Shown piece after piece: positions 43,341-52,854 of a stretch of DNA of 64,000 bases. This DNA is from Pseudomonadota bacterium (GTDB lineage Bacteria; Pseudomonadota; Gammaproteobacteria; Burkholderiales; Rhodocyclaceae). Location of the stretch: the NCBI GenBank assembly GCA_018262195.1, contig JAGTRS010000021.1, forward strand, positions 1-64,000. Direction: 5' to 3'. Numbering within the stretch: the first letter of the stretch is position 1; the number at the start of each line of letters is the position of its first letter. The notes below the pieces were generated by a model. It did not search any database. It saw only the letters and a program-made list of their open reading frames with translations, and was not told where the DNA came from. A program made the translations under genes and the position numbers.

Positions 43341-44046
43341 TCAGGAAGCGACGCACCGTAGCCAGGAAATCGTCGGGTCGGGAGATGAAGGGGGCATGGG
43401 CGCAATCGGCAAAGGCTTCCAGACGCGCACCGGGAATCATGGCGGCGAGTGCTTCGGCGGCACCGAGCGGCATCAGCGGATCGACCGCGCCATGAATGAG
43501 CAAGGTCGGCGCCTTGACCTGCGGTGCGATGTCACGCAGATCGATGTCGCGCAGCCAGTTGAGGCCGGTGGCCAGCACTTCGGCGGCAGGACGTGGATCG
43601 GCCAGCTTGAGCAGTTCCAGCGTAACGGCTTTGGCGCGGGCATCGCCGCGGTTGAAGCCGCCGACGAACCGCGGCAGCATGGCCTCGACATCGGCCGCGA
43701 TGCCGGCGGCAAACTCGGCCAGCATCTCGGGGGGCATGGCATGCGGCCAGCCGTCGCGCTGGACGAAGGAGGTGGTGCCAGCGACGAGAATCAGCTTGCC
43801 AACCTTTTCCGGGTGGCGGGCGGCAACAGCCAGCGCCAGTTGGGCGCCGAGCGACCAGCCGGCCAGCGTGGTGCCGGGCTGAAGACGCGCGGCGATGTTG
43901 TCAGCAGCGGCATAAAAGTCAGTGATCAGCGGGGCACTGCCATAGCCGGGTAGGTCGAAAATGTCGCCCTTGAGGGCGTCGACGGTGGCTTTGACCGGCG
44001 TGCGGCCAACGCACCAGCCGGGCAGAAAAACGAAGGGAGCGCTCAT
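43333..44046 (-). CDS. bioH: Pimeloyl-ACP methyl ester carboxylesterase
   Basis: BioH removes the methyl ester that BioC introduced, giving pimeloyl-ACP for BioF. The 237-residue alpha/beta hydrolase has the nucleophile elbow LAGWSLGAQLAL (serine in GWSLG), the acid region LIHGAVDPLMPLG and the histidine in ADCAHAPFISRPDDF. Its place between bioF and bioC, with four- and eight-base overlaps, makes the BioH assignment firm. Confidence 0.93.
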   Translation of the reverse strand: MSAPFVFLPGWCVGRTPVKATVDALKGDIFDLPGYGSAPLITDFYAAADNIAARLQPGTTLAGWSLGAQLALAVAARHPEKVGKLILVAGTTSFVQRDGWPHAMPPEMLAEFAAGIAADVEAMLPRFVGGFNRGDARAKAVTLELLKLADPRPAAEVLATGLNWLRDIDLRDIAPQVKAPTLLIHGAVDPLMPLGAAEALAAMIPGARLEAFADCAHAPFISRPDDFLATVRRFLND

Positions 44047-45206
44047 GTGAGTTCCTTGAGGGCAGTAATCAATTGGTTAATGTCAGCATCGGTGTGGGCT
44101 GCGGACACCGAGATGCGCAGCCGTGCCGTACCTTTGGGCACGGTTGGCGGGCGAATGGCAGGCACCCATAGACCCTGATCCCACAGGGCTTTCGAGAGGG
44201 CAACAGTGGCGTCGTTATCGCCGACGATCAGCGGCTGGATGGCAGTCATCGACGGCAACAGTTTCAGCGGCAGGCCGGCCAAGCCATCACGTAGCTGGCC
44301 GATACGGGCCATCAGATTGGCTCGCAGGGCATCGCCGTTCCTGATCAGTTGCAGGCTCTTCGTCAGTGCGCAGGCGATGGCCGGTGGCTGGGCAGTGGTG
44401 AAAATGTAGCTGCGGCCTTTTTGCAGCAGGTATTCGATGGCCGTTGCCGAGCCGGCAACGAAGGCACCACCGACGCCGGCCGCCTTGCCCAGCGTGCCCA
44501 TCAGCAGGATGCGCGGCGAGGCCGGAAGGTTGAAATGGCCGAGGCTGCCTTTGCCATGCGGACCAAGGATACCGAAACCGTGGGCGTCGTCGATGACCAG
44601 CCAGGCGTCGTAGCGCTCGGCCAGCGCGAAGATCAGTGGCAGCGGCGCGAGGTCGCCATCCATGCTGAATACGGCATCGGTGACGATAATCTTTTGCGCC
44701 GCAGTGCTGGCCGCCAGCATCTTTTCCAGTGCTGCAACGTCGTTATGCGGGTAACGCTGCACCTCGGCACCATTGGCTTTGGCCAGTTGCATGGCATCGA
44801 TCAATGAGGCGTGATTCAACTTGTCGGCGAATACCGCATCGCCGCGGCCAGCCAGGGTTGGTGTCACGGCGAGGTTAGCCAGATAACCGGTGGAGAAGGT
44901 CAGGGCGCGCGGGAAACCGGTGAATTCGGCGATTTCCTTTTCCAGTTGCTCGTGCGCTCCCAGGTGGCCGCTGACCAGGTGTGAGGCGCCGCTGCCAGCC
45001 CCCCATTTCAGGGCGCCTTCGGCCAATGCTTGGGCGATGTTCGTATTGCCGGCCAGCCCGAGGTAATCGTTGCTGGCGAAATTCAACACATTCTTGCCGT
45101 CGACCGTGGCCATCCGTCCGCAGGGTGTTTCCAGCACGCGGCGGCGACGGGTCAGGCCCGTACAGGCTATTTCGGCGAGTTCGGCCTTCAGGCGGTCTTC
45201 GATCAT
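44043..45206 (-). CDS. bioF: 8-amino-7-oxononanoate synthase
   Basis: BioF is a PLP enzyme condensing pimeloyl-ACP with L-alanine. The 387-residue protein has the substrate-binding NFASNDYLGLAGN, SGASHLVSGHLGAHEQLE, LVIDDAHGFGILGPHGKGSL, and the PLP-lysine region MGTLGKAAGVGGAFVAG, which align with the family. Length and motif order are normal. It overlaps bioA and bioH by four bases each, showing tight coupling. Confidence 0.96.
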   Translation of the reverse strand: MIEDRLKAELAEIACTGLTRRRRVLETPCGRMATVDGKNVLNFASNDYLGLAGNTNIAQALAEGALKWGAGSGASHLVSGHLGAHEQLEKEIAEFTGFPRALTFSTGYLANLAVTPTLAGRGDAVFADKLNHASLIDAMQLAKANGAEVQRYPHNDVAALEKMLAASTAAQKIIVTDAVFSMDGDLAPLPLIFALAERYDAWLVIDDAHGFGILGPHGKGSLGHFNLPASPRILLMGTLGKAAGVGGAFVAGSATAIEYLLQKGRSYIFTTAQPPAIACALTKSLQLIRNGDALRANLMARIGQLRDGLAGLPLKLLPSMTAIQPLIVGDNDATVALSKALWDQGLWVPAIRPPTVPKGTARLRISVSAAHTDADINQLITALKELT

Positions 45207-46546
45207 TTGAGAGCTTCTTCCAGCGCGTCCGTAACCGCTGATGCCAAATGGGCTATTTCCTCGTCGCTGATGATGTACGGTGGCATCAGGTAGACGGTGT
45301 TGCCGATCGGCCGGATCAGGGCTTCCCGCTCCAGTGCGGCGCGATAAAACTTGCGCGAGAAGTGTGGGTCATCAGTTGCAACGTCGAACGCGGCAATCAT
45401 GCCGCGCTGGCGCAGGTGGCGGACTTTCGGATGCTCGGCCAGCGGGGCGAGGACAGTGCTGATCCTGGCTGATTTCAGGCGGTTGGCGGTGAGAACGTTG
45501 TCGGACTCGAAGATATCGAGTGTCGCCAGCGCGGCGCGGCAGGCCAGCGGGTTGCCGGTGTAGGAGTGCGAGTGCAGGAAGGCGCGGGCGACCGAATCGT
45601 CGAGGAAGGCTTCGTAGATCGTGTCGCTACACAGCACGATGGACAGCGGCAGGTAGCCGCCGGAAATGCCTTTTGACAGGCACATCAGGTCGGGCCGGAT
45701 TTCAGCTTGTTCGTGGGCAAAGAAGGTGCCGGTGCGGCCGCAACCGACGGCGATCTCGTCGCATATCAGGTGAACTTCGTAACGGTCGCAGAGCTGGCGA
45801 GCTAGGCGGAGGTACTCCGGGTCGTACATCGCCATGCCGGTGGCGCCCTGGACCAGGGGTTCGACGATCAGGGCGGCGATGTGTTCACCGTGCTTTTCGA
45901 GGTGAGCTTCGAGTGCGGCGGCGGCGCGACGGGCGACATCGGCAGGTGATTCGCCAGTTTCGGCCAGGCGAAAATCGGGCGAGGGAAGGACCGTCGCGGC
46001 ACGGACCAGCGGCGCGTAGGCATCCTTGAATATGGCGACGTCGGTGACGGCCAGCGCCCCCACTGTTTCACCGTGGTAGCTCCCTTGCAGGCAAAGGAAT
46101 CGGGCTTTGCCAGGCCGGCCGACATTGCGCCAGTAGTGGAAACTCATCTTCAGCGCGATTTCAGTGGCTGAAGCACCGTCCGAGGCGTAGAAGGCGTGGC
46201 CGAGTGCGCCACCAGTCAAGGCAGACAGGCGTTCGGAAAGCTCGACCACCGGCTGGTGGGTGAAACCGGCCAGCATGACATGTTCAAGGGTTTCGAGCTG
46301 GTCTTTCAGTGCGGCGTTGATGCGCGGGTTGGCGTGGCCGAACAGGTTGGTCCACCATGAGCTGATGCCGTCGAGGTAGCGCTTCCCATCGAAGTCGTAG
46401 AGCCAGGCGCCCTTGCCGCTGGCAATGGGAATCAGGGGCAGGTGGCCGGGCGAGGCCGTCTGCACGTGGTGCTGCATCTGCGTGCACGGGTGCCAGACGG
46501 CGGCCTGACTGCGGGCCAGCCAGTCCTGGTTCGACGACATGCTCAT
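45203..46546 (-). CDS. bioA: Adenosylmethionine-8-amino-7-oxononanoate transaminase
   Basis: BioA makes 7,8-diaminopelargonate using S-adenosylmethionine as amino donor. The 447-residue class III aminotransferase shows VWHPCTQMQHH near the N-terminus, YLDGISSWWTNLFGHANP, LICDEIAVGCGRTGTFFAHE and the PLP lysine in LMCLSKGISGGYLPLS, all BioA-specific. The ATG at 46546 sits in a TGATG junction with the DUF2863 gene; another in-frame ATG is six bases later. Confidence 0.96.
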   Translation of the reverse strand: MSMSSNQDWLARSQAAVWHPCTQMQHHVQTASPGHLPLIPIASGKGAWLYDFDGKRYLDGISSWWTNLFGHANPRINAALKDQLETLEHVMLAGFTHQPVVELSERLSALTGGALGHAFYASDGASATEIALKMSFHYWRNVGRPGKARFLCLQGSYHGETVGALAVTDVAIFKDAYAPLVRAATVLPSPDFRLAETGESPADVARRAAAALEAHLEKHGEHIAALIVEPLVQGATGMAMYDPEYLRLARQLCDRYEVHLICDEIAVGCGRTGTFFAHEQAEIRPDLMCLSKGISGGYLPLSIVLCSDTIYEAFLDDSVARAFLHSHSYTGNPLACRAALATLDIFESDNVLTANRLKSARISTVLAPLAEHPKVRHLRQRGMIAAFDVATDDPHFSRKFYRAALEREALIRPIGNTVYLMPPYIISDEEIAHLASAVTDALEEALK

Positions 46547-47718
46547 CAGTGCAGGACTTGCGAGTTGGCCGTGGGCTGTTCCGGCATTTCGGCGTGCACC
46601 AGTTCGGCTTCGCGGTTGGGGAAGAGCGGGGCGCCGCAGTCGTCGCAGAATTCCATCGGGAAGTGGTGGTCGAGGAAAAGCACGTCCTTGACACCGGCTT
46701 CGCGCAGCACTGCCTCGATTTCGCCTGCCGCATCGGTCGCTTCGTCTTCGGCGCCGAGCAGGGGCCAGACGATGCCGTGGTAGATCTCGTCACCGGTGGT
46801 CGGGCCGAGGCCGACGCGGTATTCCTCCATCCGGCGGTCGTAGCTGGGGCCGACGACAGCGCGGATGTCGGCCGGCATCAGACCAAGCATGGTCTGCAGG
46901 AAGGCGACCGAGGCTTTCAGCGAATAGGGCCGGGACAGCCTGTCGGCATTGCGGCAGGCGGCGTGGTAGGAATCAGCCAGCAGCGGTTGCCAGGCGCAGC
47001 CGGTGAGGAGCGGCTCCAGATTCGGGCTGCCCTGCTTGATCCATTCCTTGAGCGAGGCTTCCCGGTTGCCATCCGCTTCGTTCCAGCGGAACAGCGGCTT
47101 GCCGCGCGGCACGGCGATGGCGCCGACGATATAGCGGACATCGGAGAGGAAACGGTTGGTTTCGGCCATGCCGGACGAATCGATGGCCAGATGATTGCCG
47201 GCCAGCGCAGCTTCGCCCAGTTCTCGGGTCAGTTGCCAAGTGTCGCAGAAACTGCGTGGCAGTTGGTCGGGGCTGAACAGGAAGTCAGCGATGGCGAGCC
47301 GGGCATCGCCGCCAAATACGTGGGCGCCGAGCTGGACGGCCAGCGCCTGCAGCGTGCTTTTGGGCAGTGGACAGGCGGGGATGGAGAACCGAGACCAGGC
47401 CAGGACTGGCGCGGCGAAGAGCTGGATGTCGAAGGTTTGGCCAAGGGCTTCCATGCGATTGGTTTCTGCTCGCGACTCGACCATGTCGGCCAGCTCGTCG
47501 TGGCCGCGTGGGTTGGCCTCGAACAGGCGGTCGAGTGCGGTATTGATGTCATCTTCGGCACCATTTTTCAACAGGCCGTCTACGGTCTCGGCCAGTTGCG
47601 CTTCCCAGTAGGCGTCTTCCAGCTTGCCGCCGGATTCGGAAAGGCCGGCGGCCAGACGTTGCAGTTCGGCTGCGTCGCGGGAAAGACGGTCGCGTGAGCC
47701 AAAGCGGGTGCGTTTCAT
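46546..47718 (-). CDS. DUF2863 family protein at the head of the bio operon
   Basis: This is a 390-residue cytosolic protein of the betaproteobacterial DUF2863 family, with no assigned function. It shows an N-terminal basic start (MKRTRFGSRDRLSRDAAELQ), a central FDIQLFAAPVLAWSRFSIPA, and a C-terminal metal-like site CDDCGAPLFPNREAELVHAE with two cysteines. The stop overlaps the bioA start by one base, so it is co-translated with the biotin operon. Whether it has anything to do with biotin is unknown. Confidence 0.8.
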   Translation of the reverse strand: MKRTRFGSRDRLSRDAAELQRLAAGLSESGGKLEDAYWEAQLAETVDGLLKNGAEDDINTALDRLFEANPRGHDELADMVESRAETNRMEALGQTFDIQLFAAPVLAWSRFSIPACPLPKSTLQALAVQLGAHVFGGDARLAIADFLFSPDQLPRSFCDTWQLTRELGEAALAGNHLAIDSSGMAETNRFLSDVRYIVGAIAVPRGKPLFRWNEADGNREASLKEWIKQGSPNLEPLLTGCAWQPLLADSYHAACRNADRLSRPYSLKASVAFLQTMLGLMPADIRAVVGPSYDRRMEEYRVGLGPTTGDEIYHGIVWPLLGAEDEATDAAGEIEAVLREAGVKDVLFLDHHFPMEFCDDCGAPLFPNREAELVHAEMPEQPTANSQVLH

Positions 47719-47805
47719 CGGTGTTCCAGAAAATTCAAAGATGAGATTTTACCAGCCGGTAAAATGACGCACAGCACAAACCTTCGGTTCACCTGAGTCA
47801 CGACC

Positions 47806-48579
47806 ATGCTTATTTTTCTCTCTCCCGCCAAATCGCTGGACTACAAGACCGCGCCGCATATTGCTGCGTTCACGCAGCCGGCCTATCTGAAGCAGTCGGA
47901 AACGCTGATCAAGAAACTGCGCAAGCTCTCGCCCGCCGACATCGCCCAGCTGATGGACTTGTCCGATCCTTTGGCCCTGCTCAATTTCAACCGTTATGCC
48001 GATTGGTCGCTGCCGTTTACGCCGGAAAACGCCAAGCAGGCGGTGCTCGCCTTTGACGGCGACGTCTACGACGGACTGGCTGCAAAAACCTTGTCGGCTG
48101 ACGACCTCAATTTTGCCCAGCAACAGGTGCGCATCCTGTCTGGTCTTTACGGCATCCTGAAACCACTCGATCTGATGCAGCCCTATCGCCTTGAGATGGG
48201 CACCAAATTTGCGAACAAGGCGGGCAAGGACCTCTACGCCTTCTGGGGCGACCGCCTGCTCGACGCGATCAATGCCGAACTGGCCGAGATGTCCAGGCCA
48301 GTGGTGATAAACCTCGCTTCCGAGGAGTATTTCAAGGCGGCGGTGGGGCGCAAGATCAATGGCGAAGTGATTCAACCGGTATTCGAGGACTGGAAGAACG
48401 GCAAATACAAGATCATTAGTTTTTACGCCAAGCGGGCGCGTGGTTTGATGACTCGCTACGCGGTGCTGAACCGTCTCAGTGAACCTGAAGGGCTGAAGGC
48501 ATTTGATTACGATGGCTACGCCTTTGCGCCCGAAGTCTCGGACGACAGAAGCTGGGTATTTCGGCGTCGTGAAGCTTGA
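47806..48579 (+). CDS. yaaA: Peroxide stress protein YaaA
   Basis: YaaA (DUF328) lowers intracellular free iron during hydrogen peroxide stress, binds DNA, and belongs to the OxyR regulon in E. coli. The 257-residue product has the family N-terminus [18 protein letters not shown], the segment LFVALPPF-like region replaced by [20 protein letters not shown], and [20 protein letters not shown] and [14 protein letters not shown] [15 protein letters not shown]. Length is normal. It is divergent from the DUF2863-bio operon. No OxyR site could be recognised in the 87-base intergenic region. Confidence 0.94.
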   Translation: MLIFLSPAKSLDYKTAPHIAAFTQPAYLKQSETLIKKLRKLSPADIAQLMDLSDPLALLNFNRYADWSLPFTPENAKQAVLAFDGDVYDGLAAKTLSADDLNFAQQQVRILSGLYGILKPLDLMQPYRLEMGTKFANKAGKDLYAFWGDRLLDAINAELAEMSRPVVINLASEEYFKAAVGRKINGEVIQPVFEDWKNGKYKIISFYAKRARGLMTRYAVLNRLSEPEGLKAFDYDGYAFAPEVSDDRSWVFRRREA

Positions 48580-48624
48580 GTTGGAAATACCCGTACAAAA
48601 ATTAAGGCTAAATTTGCACCTCCC

Positions 48625-48638
48625 TTGATCTGCGTCAG
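48625..48638. promoter_or_regulatory. FNR/DNR-like site upstream of the rhodanese gene
   Basis: TTGAT-CTGC-GTCAG matches the FNR consensus TTGAT-N4-ATCAA perfectly on the left and at three of five positions on the right, and TTGAT-ctgc-GTCA is a common form in betaproteobacterial anaerobic promoters. A TAATAT lies about 26 bases downstream and could serve as a -10 element. The gene start is 150 bases away. This is suggestive only. Confidence 0.4.
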
Positions 48639-48787
48639 ATGGATTTGATATCCGTAATATTCGGATGATCTAACATTGATACGTGGTTTTTCATGTCTGC
48701 GGGGCATGAATTTGTACTGCGAAGCAGGCTGTCAGGTTTGTCCTGAATTGCCGGTTTCGTTTTGTCGATCCAGGTACAGGGGGAAAC

Positions 48788-49921
48788 ATGAAACTTCGTC
48801 TTAGTCTCGTCTGCATGGGCTTGCTTGCCGCATTGGTGGCTGCGCCCGGACAAATGGTTTTCGGTGTTGCTTATGCTGCCGATCCAGCGGTTACTGAATC
48901 CAGGGCGGGCTGGTACAGCCAGTTGGTCAATGCCGATTTTGTAGCCAAACATGCCATCCTGCCCAAACCGGACGGTGTTCTGATCATTGACTCACGGCCG
49001 ACCGGACGAAAGTTCGATCCGGGGCACATTCCAACGGCAATAAATCTTCCGGACAGTGATTTCGACAAGCTGACGGATCAGTTGCCCAAGGACAAGAGCA
49101 CCCTGTTGATCTTCTACTGTGAAGGTTACGAGTGCATGCTCAGCCACAACTCTGCCTTCAAGGCGGAAAAGCTGGGCTACACCAACATAAAGGTCTATCC
49201 GGCAGGTTATCCGGACTGGATCAAGACAGGCCACATGGGGGCGGTCTCGGTGCCTTTCCTGAAAAAGAAACTGGATGAAGGCGCACCGCTGACACTGATT
49301 GATTCGCGCCCCAAGGAGCGTAAATTCGACAAGGGTCATATCCCCGGCGCCATCAGTCTGCCGGACTCAGAGTTCGACAAAATGCTGGATCGCCTCCCGG
49401 CCGACAAGAGCAGTCCGTTGTATTTCTACTGCGAAGGTTTCAACTGCAAGCTGAGTTCGGATTCAGCCGAAAAAGCTGTCAAGCTTGGCTACACGCAGGT
49501 CAAGGTAGTGCCCGAAGGTTATCCAGCCTGGGTCAAGCTTTATGGTGCTGGTCCGACAGCAAGTGCGGCGCCGAAGCCGATGATTCAGACTACCGCTGAC
49601 AAGGATGCAATCGCCATTGCATCGTTCGAGAAGATTCTCAAGGAAGCGCCTGATTCGGTCTTCTTGGTCGATGTGCGCGATCCGGCTGAGTTTGCCAAGG
49701 GCAGTTTCAAGGGCGCCATCAACATGCCGGTGCCAACCGTAGAAAAGCGGGCGGTTGAGTTGCCACTCGACAAGCCGGTCATTTTCTTCTGCTCGGCCGG
49801 TGGGCGCAGTGGCGATGCATTGGACAAGGCGCGCAAGGCGAAACCTGGTCTTGTTGCGTATTTCCTTGACGCCAATGTCAAATGGACGCCGGATGGCGCT
49901 TACGCCATTACCCCGAATTGA
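48788..49921 (+). CDS. Secreted protein with three rhodanese domains
   Basis: The 377-residue protein has a signal peptide (MKLRLSLVCMGLLAALVAAP, cleavage near AYA) and three rhodanese folds (about 55-150, 158-250 and 275-370). Catalytic cysteines are present in all: FYCEGYEC (Cys111), FYCEGFNC (Cys215) and FFCSAGGRSG (Cys335). The first two are near copies (DSRPxxRKFDxGHIPxAI, LGYTxxKVxPxGYPxWxK), a clear internal duplication, and carry a CEGxxC loop rather than the usual one. It should act in periplasmic sulfur transfer. GGGGGAAAC precedes the ATG. A terminator follows. Confidence 0.85.
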   Translation: MKLRLSLVCMGLLAALVAAPGQMVFGVAYAADPAVTESRAGWYSQLVNADFVAKHAILPKPDGVLIIDSRPTGRKFDPGHIPTAINLPDSDFDKLTDQLPKDKSTLLIFYCEGYECMLSHNSAFKAEKLGYTNIKVYPAGYPDWIKTGHMGAVSVPFLKKKLDEGAPLTLIDSRPKERKFDKGHIPGAISLPDSEFDKMLDRLPADKSSPLYFYCEGFNCKLSSDSAEKAVKLGYTQVKVVPEGYPAWVKLYGAGPTASAAPKPMIQTTADKDAIAIASFEKILKEAPDSVFLVDVRDPAEFAKGSFKGAINMPVPTVEKRAVELPLDKPVIFFCSAGGRSGDALDKARKAKPGLVAYFLDANVKWTPDGAYAITPN

Positions 49922-49971
49922 GCATTTTCCACTGGCCAGGCCCGGCAGAGGCCGAGCCTGTCATGTCAGGA

Positions 49972-50008
49972 TAGCCCCTGGCATTGGTCTGCATTCGGCC
50001 AGGGGCTA
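49972..50008 (+). terminator. Hairpin terminator after the rhodanese gene
   Basis: TAGCCCCTGGC (49972-49982) pairs perfectly with GCCAGGGGCTA (49998-50008) across a 15-base loop and is followed by ATTTCTTT. It lies between the convergent rhodanese and hybrid kinase genes. Confidence 0.75.
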
Positions 50009-50062
50009 ATTTCTTTGTATCCTGCTGCTTCGAGGGAGCTGCCTTGTCAGTGGCTCGTTGGG

Positions 50063-52645
50063 TCAGGCTTTTCCGGAAGTCAGCCATTTGAGCAGAATCG
50101 AGAAGAAAGCCTGCGGCTCGACGGGCTTGCTGATGAAATCGTTCATGCCTGCAAGCAGGCACTTGGCGCGGTCTTCGGTGAATGCATTGGCGGTCATGGC
50201 GATGATCGGGATGTCCGCATAACCGGGAAGTGCACGAATCCGGCGAGTGGCCTGCAAGCCGTCCATGACCGGCATCTGCATGTCCATCAGAATGAGTTCG
50301 AAATGTCTGTTTTCTGCGAGTTCAAGCGCTTCCTTGCCGTTATTGGCCAGCGCGATTTTCAGTCCGGTCTCTTCGAGAAATTCTGTGGCGATCGTCTGAT
50401 TGATCGGGTCGTCCTCGACGAGCAGAATGTTTTTTCCGGCGTGTTCCCAGCGCAAGAGCTGTTCAGGGCGTGCTTCCGGTTTGGCTTCCGGCACGGGCGA
50501 CACGGAAAAATGGGCCGCCAAAGCTTTGTTCAGAATTGATCGATTTATCGGCTTGACCAGCACATCGGCAAACCCTGCGGCGCGTGCAGAGATGGCGATA
50601 CTGGTGTCCCCAGAGGCGGTCACCAGCAGGCAGATGGGTGGCCGCTTCAACGATAGTTTCTGGATTTTGGCGAGCGTATCCATGCCCCCCTGACCTGGCA
50701 TCAGCAGATCAAGTAGCAGAATGGAGAACGGGTCGTTCTCGGCATCGGCTTTTTCGATGGCCGCAATCGCCTCAGGGCCGGAGACAACTGCTTCGGGTGA
50801 CAATCCCAATTGGCGGAGCAGGTGGCAATGCACCATCTGGGTGATTTGCAAGTCGTCTGCCACGAGAGCGCGTCGTCCAGCCAGTTCAGTCGATAGCGGA
50901 ATAGCTTCTTGTTGTGCCTTGCCCAGGCAGGCGGTGAGCCAGAAACAGCTGCCTTGCCCCGGGGTGCTGCTGGCACCGGCCTCGCCATCCATCAGTGTGG
51001 CAATATGCTTCGCAATGGCCAGCCCCAGGCCCGTCCCGCCAAAGGTGCGAGTGGTTGAAGTGTCCGCCTGTTCAAAGGCGGTGAACAGACGAGCGAGGTT
51101 CTCCGGGGCGATGCCTATGCCTGAATCCTCTACTTCGAAGCGGACAAGAACATCTCTTTCTGTTTCCTTGACGATCTTGCCGCGCAGGATGATGCTGCCT
51201 TTTTGAGTGAATTTGACGGCGTTGCCGAGGTAATTCAACAAGGCCTGACCCAGTCGGGTCACGTCGCCATTCAGCAGTGCCGGCAGATCACCTGCATCGA
51301 CGACCAGTTCGATGCCTTTTGCCTGCGCACGGAGCACCACGATGCTGCAGATGCGTTGCAGCATTTCTTCCGGCGAGAAGTTCTCTGTTTCAAGTTCCAC
51401 TTTGCCGGCTTCGATCTTCGAAAGGTCGAGGATGTCGTTGATCACCGATAACAGATGATCGGCCGCCCCGGCAATGCGGATCAGTTTTTCGCCCTGTGCC
51501 GGGGTGACCTTGTCGCGCCTGAGCATGTGTGTCAGGCCGATGATGGCATTCATTGGTGTCCTGATTTCGTGGCTCATATTGGCCAGGAAGTTGCTCTTGG
51601 CCTGACTGGCCGCTTCGGCCCGACTGACCTGCTCAGCGAGTTGGCTGTTCAGTTTCTCGATCAACATGGAACGTCGTTGGGCCAGCCGGAGCAGCATGAT
51701 CAGGGCGGCACCGAATGCCAGCCAGCTGATGAAGTAAATCCAGGCCTTTTGTTCCCAGCCCTTGAGAAAGTCTTCTGGTGCCATGCCGAGGGAGATGATC
51801 AAGGGCAAGGTTTCCAGCTGGCGATAGTTGTACAGTCGAGCCGTACCGTCTGCACTGGAAACTGCTTGATAGGATCCAACGCGCTGACCCTTGTCGAGCC
51901 CGGCCTTGATTTCCGTCAGCTCGAACGGCTTTCCCAGGAGTGCGTCCAGTATTGGATAACGGGCGACCAGCCGGAAATCCGAGGAAAACATGGCGATCGA
52001 ACCATGTTCTCCGATGTTGATCGATTTGAACGCGTTCTGAAAATAGTCTGCACGCATTGCGGTTTGCACGATGCCGGCAAACCGGCCATCCGGGTGGTTG
52101 ATGCGCCGGCTCAAGGTGAACAGCCACTTTCCCGTGAATCTGGAAAGTATCGGTTCGGAAATGACCAGACCAGCTACGGGATTATTCTTCTGTTTCAGAA
52201 AATAGGCGCGGTCACCAACGTTGACCTCGGGCAGGTTTGACGAATCGGAAGCGCTGAAGATCACCCGCCCATCGGAGTCAATAATCCGCAGGCTCTCGTC
52301 CTGAGTTTCGGGAACGGATTTTTCGCGTCGCAGCAGATCCTGGTTGGCCTCCAGAACATTGCGCGGAACCGTGCCGGCAAGGATGGGCGTGTATTCATGG
52401 ACGGCTTCGTGCAGGACGATGTCGATTTTCTCGCCGCTGGCCGCGAACTGTCTTTCCAGCACGCCGCTCAGGTTGTCAGAGTCGCGCTGGACACTGGCGA
52501 ATTCGCGGTTGTACGACTGGTGCAGGTCGTAGGCCAAAAGCAAGGTCAGGCAGAAAAAGACCAGTGTTGCAACAAGCCAGACCGCCGGGATCGGAGGCAG
52601 AGGCTGTTTGTTGTTGCTGCGGAGCGATACTGGTTTCTTGGCCAT
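50063..52645 (-). CDS. Hybrid sensor kinase with Cache-type sensor and two receivers
   Basis: This is an 860-residue membrane kinase. Helices at about 20-40 and 300-322 enclose a double-Cache-like periplasmic sensor ([48 protein letters not shown]), the fold that binds small organic ligands. HisKA has [15 protein letters not shown] (His359), HATPase_c DSGIGIA and [10 protein letters not shown]. Receiver 1 (about 590-710, Asp646 in [10 protein letters not shown]) and receiver 2 (about 738-855, Asp788 in [13 protein letters not shown]) are both potentially active. There is no Hpt. It lies downstream of the M52-kinase gene with a 209-base gap, so it is probably transcribed separately. Confidence 0.9.
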   Translation of the reverse strand: MAKKPVSLRSNNKQPLPPIPAVWLVATLVFFCLTLLLAYDLHQSYNREFASVQRDSDNLSGVLERQFAASGEKIDIVLHEAVHEYTPILAGTVPRNVLEANQDLLRREKSVPETQDESLRIIDSDGRVIFSASDSSNLPEVNVGDRAYFLKQKNNPVAGLVISEPILSRFTGKWLFTLSRRINHPDGRFAGIVQTAMRADYFQNAFKSINIGEHGSIAMFSSDFRLVARYPILDALLGKPFELTEIKAGLDKGQRVGSYQAVSSADGTARLYNYRQLETLPLIISLGMAPEDFLKGWEQKAWIYFISWLAFGAALIMLLRLAQRRSMLIEKLNSQLAEQVSRAEAASQAKSNFLANMSHEIRTPMNAIIGLTHMLRRDKVTPAQGEKLIRIAGAADHLLSVINDILDLSKIEAGKVELETENFSPEEMLQRICSIVVLRAQAKGIELVVDAGDLPALLNGDVTRLGQALLNYLGNAVKFTQKGSIILRGKIVKETERDVLVRFEVEDSGIGIAPENLARLFTAFEQADTSTTRTFGGTGLGLAIAKHIATLMDGEAGASSTPGQGSCFWLTACLGKAQQEAIPLSTELAGRRALVADDLQITQMVHCHLLRQLGLSPEAVVSGPEAIAAIEKADAENDPFSILLLDLLMPGQGGMDTLAKIQKLSLKRPPICLLVTASGDTSIAISARAAGFADVLVKPINRSILNKALAAHFSVSPVPEAKPEARPEQLLRWEHAGKNILLVEDDPINQTIATEFLEETGLKIALANNGKEALELAENRHFELILMDMQMPVMDGLQATRRIRALPGYADIPIIAMTANAFTEDRAKCLLAGMNDFISKPVEPQAFFSILLKWLTSGKA

Positions 52646-52854
52646 GAACTGTGTGCTGTCCCGAAATCTGCTCAGTGTCTGGTGGCAAAAAGCGACAAAA
52701 TTGAGCGATATGTCATAATCTGTCGCCTGCGGCAGACAATAACATACCTATGGCATTATGCTAAGTGCGTGTTTGTGGTGTTCGTGCCGAATTTTCGGCA
52801 GCGCTCCCCGCCTGGTTTCGGTCAGCGGAGCGATGGAGAGCGTGCAGGAGGGGC

